Shown here: one piece after another, positions 42,215 through 45,857 of the stretch
How the letters are laid out: every line of letters starts with the position of its first letter
How positions within the stretch are numbered: the first letter of the stretch is position 1
Source of the DNA: Polytrichum commune
Taxonomy: Eukaryota > Streptophyta > Polytrichopsida > Polytrichales > Polytrichaceae
DNA: 45,857 nt
Assembly: GCA_950295325.1 (NCBI GenBank)
Contig: OX485809.1
Location: forward strand, 27,668,144 to 27,714,000
Direction of reading: 5' to 3'
Notes under the pieces: generated by a model
Databases searched by the model: none
Told to the model about the DNA's origin: nothing
What the model saw: only the letters and a program-made list of their open reading frames with translations
Made by a program: the position numbers and the translations under genes

Positions 42215-45200
42215 CGGAACTCAACTCATGCACCCCAACTCCGAGTTTAAAGTTGCAATGCCAAACTTTAATTATCACAGTGCAGTCGCGAATCACAAGC
42301 GCTAACCGGATGGCACGGTTTTTGAGCCAGACAATTGCCATTAATGTTTGCAAAGTTCCAAAATGCCCACTATAGGACCGTGACATGTCCTAATTTAGCA
42401 GGCATGATTACATGGAAATTCGATGCCGATTCAAATCGTTTTTGGTGAAGAATAAGTCTACATGTACAAACTCCCCGCAGTTTGAACTTGGAGACCATGG
42501 TTGTCCTTTTAGCTAGCTAGGCCCAACAGGGCACAAACTTTGATAGCATTCATCATGGGAAGTGGACCCATTAGCCAGCCAACACTGAACAAGTCTAAAT
42601 GATATTCTAAGCCAATTAGCCACCCAGATTAGTGACAAAAAGGTTGTAATTAGCTAGCCAGGGGTGGCTCAAAAATGACTAAATCCAGTCTTTGGGCACA
42701 CACGTCGAGGCACCCTCTATTTCGGCGGTGTTTGGGAGGGTTTTTTAGAGGCCAGGAATCATTTGCTTGGGGCTTGAAAGAAAGCTGGGGGGAATTAATT
42801 GTTTATAAAGCAAGCAAGCAAGCATCAGCTTTATTTATAACCCATGCCTCTGCTAGTATCTGTCGGTACCTCGGACGCTGCAGGCTCAATATGTTCACCT
42901 CACGTACATTCTAGGACCCATGCTGGTGCGCCGACTGCTGGTCGGCTGACACTTTTCCCCTGCAGGCGCCTAATTTTGTGATTGTATTTTTAGATTTAGG
43001 GTTTGGCTAAGGAACTCCTCTGTGTGTGTGTGTGTGTGTGTCCAATTTGTGTGTGTATGTGTTTTGCCCAACAAGAGAGCAGCACGGGAACCAATGTTCC
43101 GGCCTCCTGTAACTTCCAATGTTTTTAGTTTGAATGGGCCACTTTATCTTCGAGCATCGCGACTACCCAGGACGATCTTTCTGTAACCCAGCTATAAAGA
43201 TAATTGCTTTGGTTCTTGTTGATGTTTTGGGAGATGTGTTGGTTTTTGTGGGTGGTCTATCTCCTCATCACTCTCCACCTTCGCTTTTCCATATTCGATG
43301 GTCACTTTCAAAACATTATTCAAACGGATTGCATGCCACGTAGTTGCGGCATACCTTGCCAACCCAGGTGTCTTTCACATTCACACTGAATGTGGTCACT
43401 AGTCAGGAATCATTCCCACTAATAAGGGGTCTCATTTGAACATCTTGCAATATTTGAATAATATTTGTGCATAACATCACATACTTAAATGGGGATGTTT
43501 GCTTATCATTTCCCTTTTCATGTTCAAAAGAGTACCCAACCCAACCACTATAAATGAACAATGTTTGCATCATAAGGTAGATGAGGTTAATGTGGACATC
43601 TCTAGCTTTGTGGGAATCATACAACTAATGGATTTGAGCATTAGAAGTTGGAGCAGGTTAGTCATTGCAAATCAGGACCAAAAAATTTGAAACCAATGAA
43701 ATCGGAGTTCAGGACGGTGTCGATTTAGGCTCCGGAATTAAAGGATGTCTACTTCCCAATATGCTGTTATATGGGGGAACTCTTTGAACGTTCAATGTTG
43801 TGTAAAGTGAACAACATCATTACCAAATTCTACATGGGTTATTTGCCAATGAAAACCAAGTTTAATGCCAATATTGGTTGTATCATGTCTCTAAAGTGGT
43901 CACATGTAAGATAAAATGTTGTTGAATTGTTTTTTAAATATAGAATACCCACAATACAAGTTGGTCGGCACCTCACATCCAAATGCCACCTCCTAATTTG
44001 CCCACCTCGGGCACAAAAATGAAGCGTGTCATGGCCTATAACTATATGAGAATAACATTCCTCATTGTGAAGGATGGTGGGTGTAGTTTGACTTTTGCAA
44101 AGGTGACTAACCCAAATATCACCAGGGCAGCTGCTAAATCACCATGTATTACTCAACCACTGAATTAAAATGATTGCAATTTAAAGGAGCTAACCGAATT
44201 AGCCTCATCTACCTTGCAATCCCTTGGATTCTCCAGAGTTTACGAAGATTGTTCCATTGTTGAATAATAAGGCCTCAGGGTAGTGCATTTAATTACTTAG
44301 ATCTACAAATTGGAGATGAAGAACATTAGAAACTATTCAACAAAATCAAAAGTGATACTTTGTTCTTGTGGGTGAAGCTCCACCCTACAGGAGAATGTTG
44401 TTGTATTTGGATAAAAATTTGTGGATCAAATGGCAGTTTATTTTATTCGAAAGGGTAGAAAGACACCACATCGGCAACTGATCACCCCAAGAGGGACGAC
44501 AATAGGAAACGAGAGAACAAAAACTCAACAAAGTCGATGACAAGACATTGATAAACTACAAAGAACCAACGGTGACAGTTATTTTGGTAGCGGCCACAAT
44601 TGCTCCTTCACAACTTCGTGGTTGAGGATACAAAACTAAACAAATGAGGAGCAAAAGAGCTCAAAAACCAATGTATTGTCCTGTTGCATAGCCGTCATAC
44701 ATAGGGTGGTTTAGGAGCTCCTGTGACTGACTCTATCACCCTAATAACTAGCTAACACCCTCGCATATACTGTATATAGGAGCACACGGTGCCGATGATA
44801 ACATGTCAAAGTGCTCACGTTTTACCATTTGGTATGCATGGGCAGCTAGCTAGGGATAAGCTTGCAAACATCCAAGCAATTTCCATGTAAGTTAGTCCAG
44901 GAGCAATCTCCATGCATGTGGTTCCAACTGGGACTTGTGTCATCATACATTGCCAAACACCAGTGGTTGCCGGAAACCCCATCCGTCCAAATAAATACTC
45001 CTCTCATGATCATCACTGTGTGTAAGATCTAGCCGAATGGCCGGAGTTATGACGGGAGGCCATCCTAACAAATACAACATTCTTCCCACTTCATGAAATA
45101 AATTTGATACTCGCGTCTAAAGATGCTGAAGGCCCAATAAGACCAGAAGTACGAAGAACTTTACAAATACCCGGAATAAGCTTGCAATAACTCACCCATT

Positions 45201-45308
45201 TGGATGTAGCCAAAAATCACCCTTCACAACTTGCATTGTATGTCAACTCCATATTTGACTTTGAGTCATACTTTATGACGTGCGTTTGATATCACTTCCT
45301 ATCATGTT
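42215..45308. other. Intergenic, no gene seen
   Basis: Three kilobases with no supported gene. A (TG)n run lies at 43,021-43,040. 42.65-43.1 kb is GC-richer. Open frames of 60-80 codons (42,675; 43,134; 43,403; 43,983) show no known domain. Confidence 0.4.
43021..43040. repeat. (TG)n microsatellite
   Basis: Ten TG dinucleotides, with more GT-rich sequence just after. Confidence 0.95.
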
Positions 45309-45560
45309 GTAATAATAATAGTGATAATAATAAAACGTCGGGCAATCCAACGTGAATTTGAGTCCGTTGGTCCTACCCTGCTCAAGGATCCCCTTGGTGC
45401 AGGGTGGGGTTTACTGCTTACCTTGCGGTGGGTGGGCTCTTGGTTTTTCCGTCAAGTAGAGAGAAGATTTCATAGCCGGGAAACGAACCACCAACCCCTC
45501 CATTTGGATTTGGGTACCTCTCCACTGTCATCCGGTAGTTTAGGGTCATCTTGGACTGAT
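45309..45560 (-). mobile_element. SINE-like repeat, copy 1 (minus)
   Basis: On the minus strand it reads GATGACCCTAAACTACCGGA, GTACCCAAATC, GTTGGTGGTTCGTTTCCCGG (B-box-like) and TTCTCTCTACTTGACGG. It ends in a TTATTATTATCA-type tail at about 45,309-45,335. The same order occurs in plus orientation from 45,732. Confidence 0.55.
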
Positions 45561-45661
45561 CGCATTGTAAAAGCAAACACATCGACAATCTTTGCATCAA
45601 CCACCATAACACATTAGCACACTAGTTCATGTGAGCGACCACCGCAACAAACATCTGTAAC

Positions 45662-45731
45662 CAGTGACCAGGGAGATTTTTGGGCATAATCGGTCAAAAT
45701 CCTAGTGTTTTCAAGTTCAACCAATTATTAG
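45662..45731 (+). mobile_element. hAT-like MITE, copy 4, left end only
   Basis: CAGTGACCAGGGAGATTTTT followed by GGGCATAATCGGTCAAAATC matches the left end of copies 1 and 2. It is cut off at about 45,731 by the SINE-like repeat. The remainder may lie beyond the window. Confidence 0.6.
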
Positions 45732-45857
45732 TCTGAGATGACCCTAACTTATTGGATAATAGTGGATCAGTACCCAAATCGTAACAGAGTAGTTGGTGGT
45801 TCGATTCCTTGGTGTGAAACCTTCTCTCCACTTGACGGGAAAACTAGCCAAGTGCCA
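45732..45857 (+). mobile_element. SINE-like repeat, copy 2, running off the right edge
   Basis: GATGACCCTAACTTATTGGA, GTACCCAAATC and GTTGGTGGTTCGATTCCTTGG (with a perfect B box GGTTCGATTCC) match copy 1 in inverted orientation. It continues past 45,857. Confidence 0.55.

Overview
The window looks like repeat-rich nuclear DNA from a land plant, probably a flowering plant. The evidence is a Ty1/copia retrotransposon with an initiator-Met-like primer site, a PIF/Harbinger transposon with a trihelix-like ORF1, a CACTA-type insertion, and Stowaway-, Tourist- and hAT-like MITEs (small non-autonomous DNA transposons). Base composition is AT-rich with local GC islands. No intact host gene, rRNA, tRNA or CRISPR array can be supported, and the species cannot be named from sequence alone.

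Layout. 1-25.5 kb is mostly non-coding DNA with dispersed small elements: hAT-like MITEs with 8-bp target duplications (4.74, 9.69, 13.65 and 45.66 kb), a TA-flanked MITE family (13.44, 16.82 and 41.89 kb), a Stowaway-like family (5.1, 18.9 and 20.35 kb, plus fragments), a TTA-flanked Tourist-like family (24.72 and 41.58 kb), fold-back elements carrying a GCCCACAC motif, SINE-like units, and a long hairpin at 11.25-11.42 kb. Two degraded coding relics lie at 8.7-9.7 kb and 25.5-26.1 kb. 26.48-26.81 kb is a perfect 169-bp-period tandem duplication whose translation contains a 26-residue repeat.

26,967-33,814 is a full-length minus-strand copia element. It has 484/485-bp LTRs that differ at about a dozen positions, a GTTCC target duplication, primer site and polypurine tract. 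Its gag, protease, integrase, RT and RNase H are all present but broken by four stop codons and two frameshifts.

34.1-38.6 kb is a PIF/Harbinger element with convergent genes. ORF1 (Myb/SANT-like) is on the plus strand; the DDE transposase is on the minus strand and has a single in-frame TAA. ORF1 is split by a 1,265-bp non-autonomous CACTA-type element (35,391-36,655) with a GCC target duplication. That element itself carries an AT-rich palindromic satellite and a SINE-like unit. Removing the insertion and one GCC restores a continuous ORF1 frame.

38.6-45.9 kb is again repeat-derived, with a 157-bp tandem duplication and a MITE-within-MITE nest. The window is best read as a layered record of transposition, not as a functional gene cluster. 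Its most informative parts are the nests, where empty-site sequence, target duplication and restored reading frame can be read directly.
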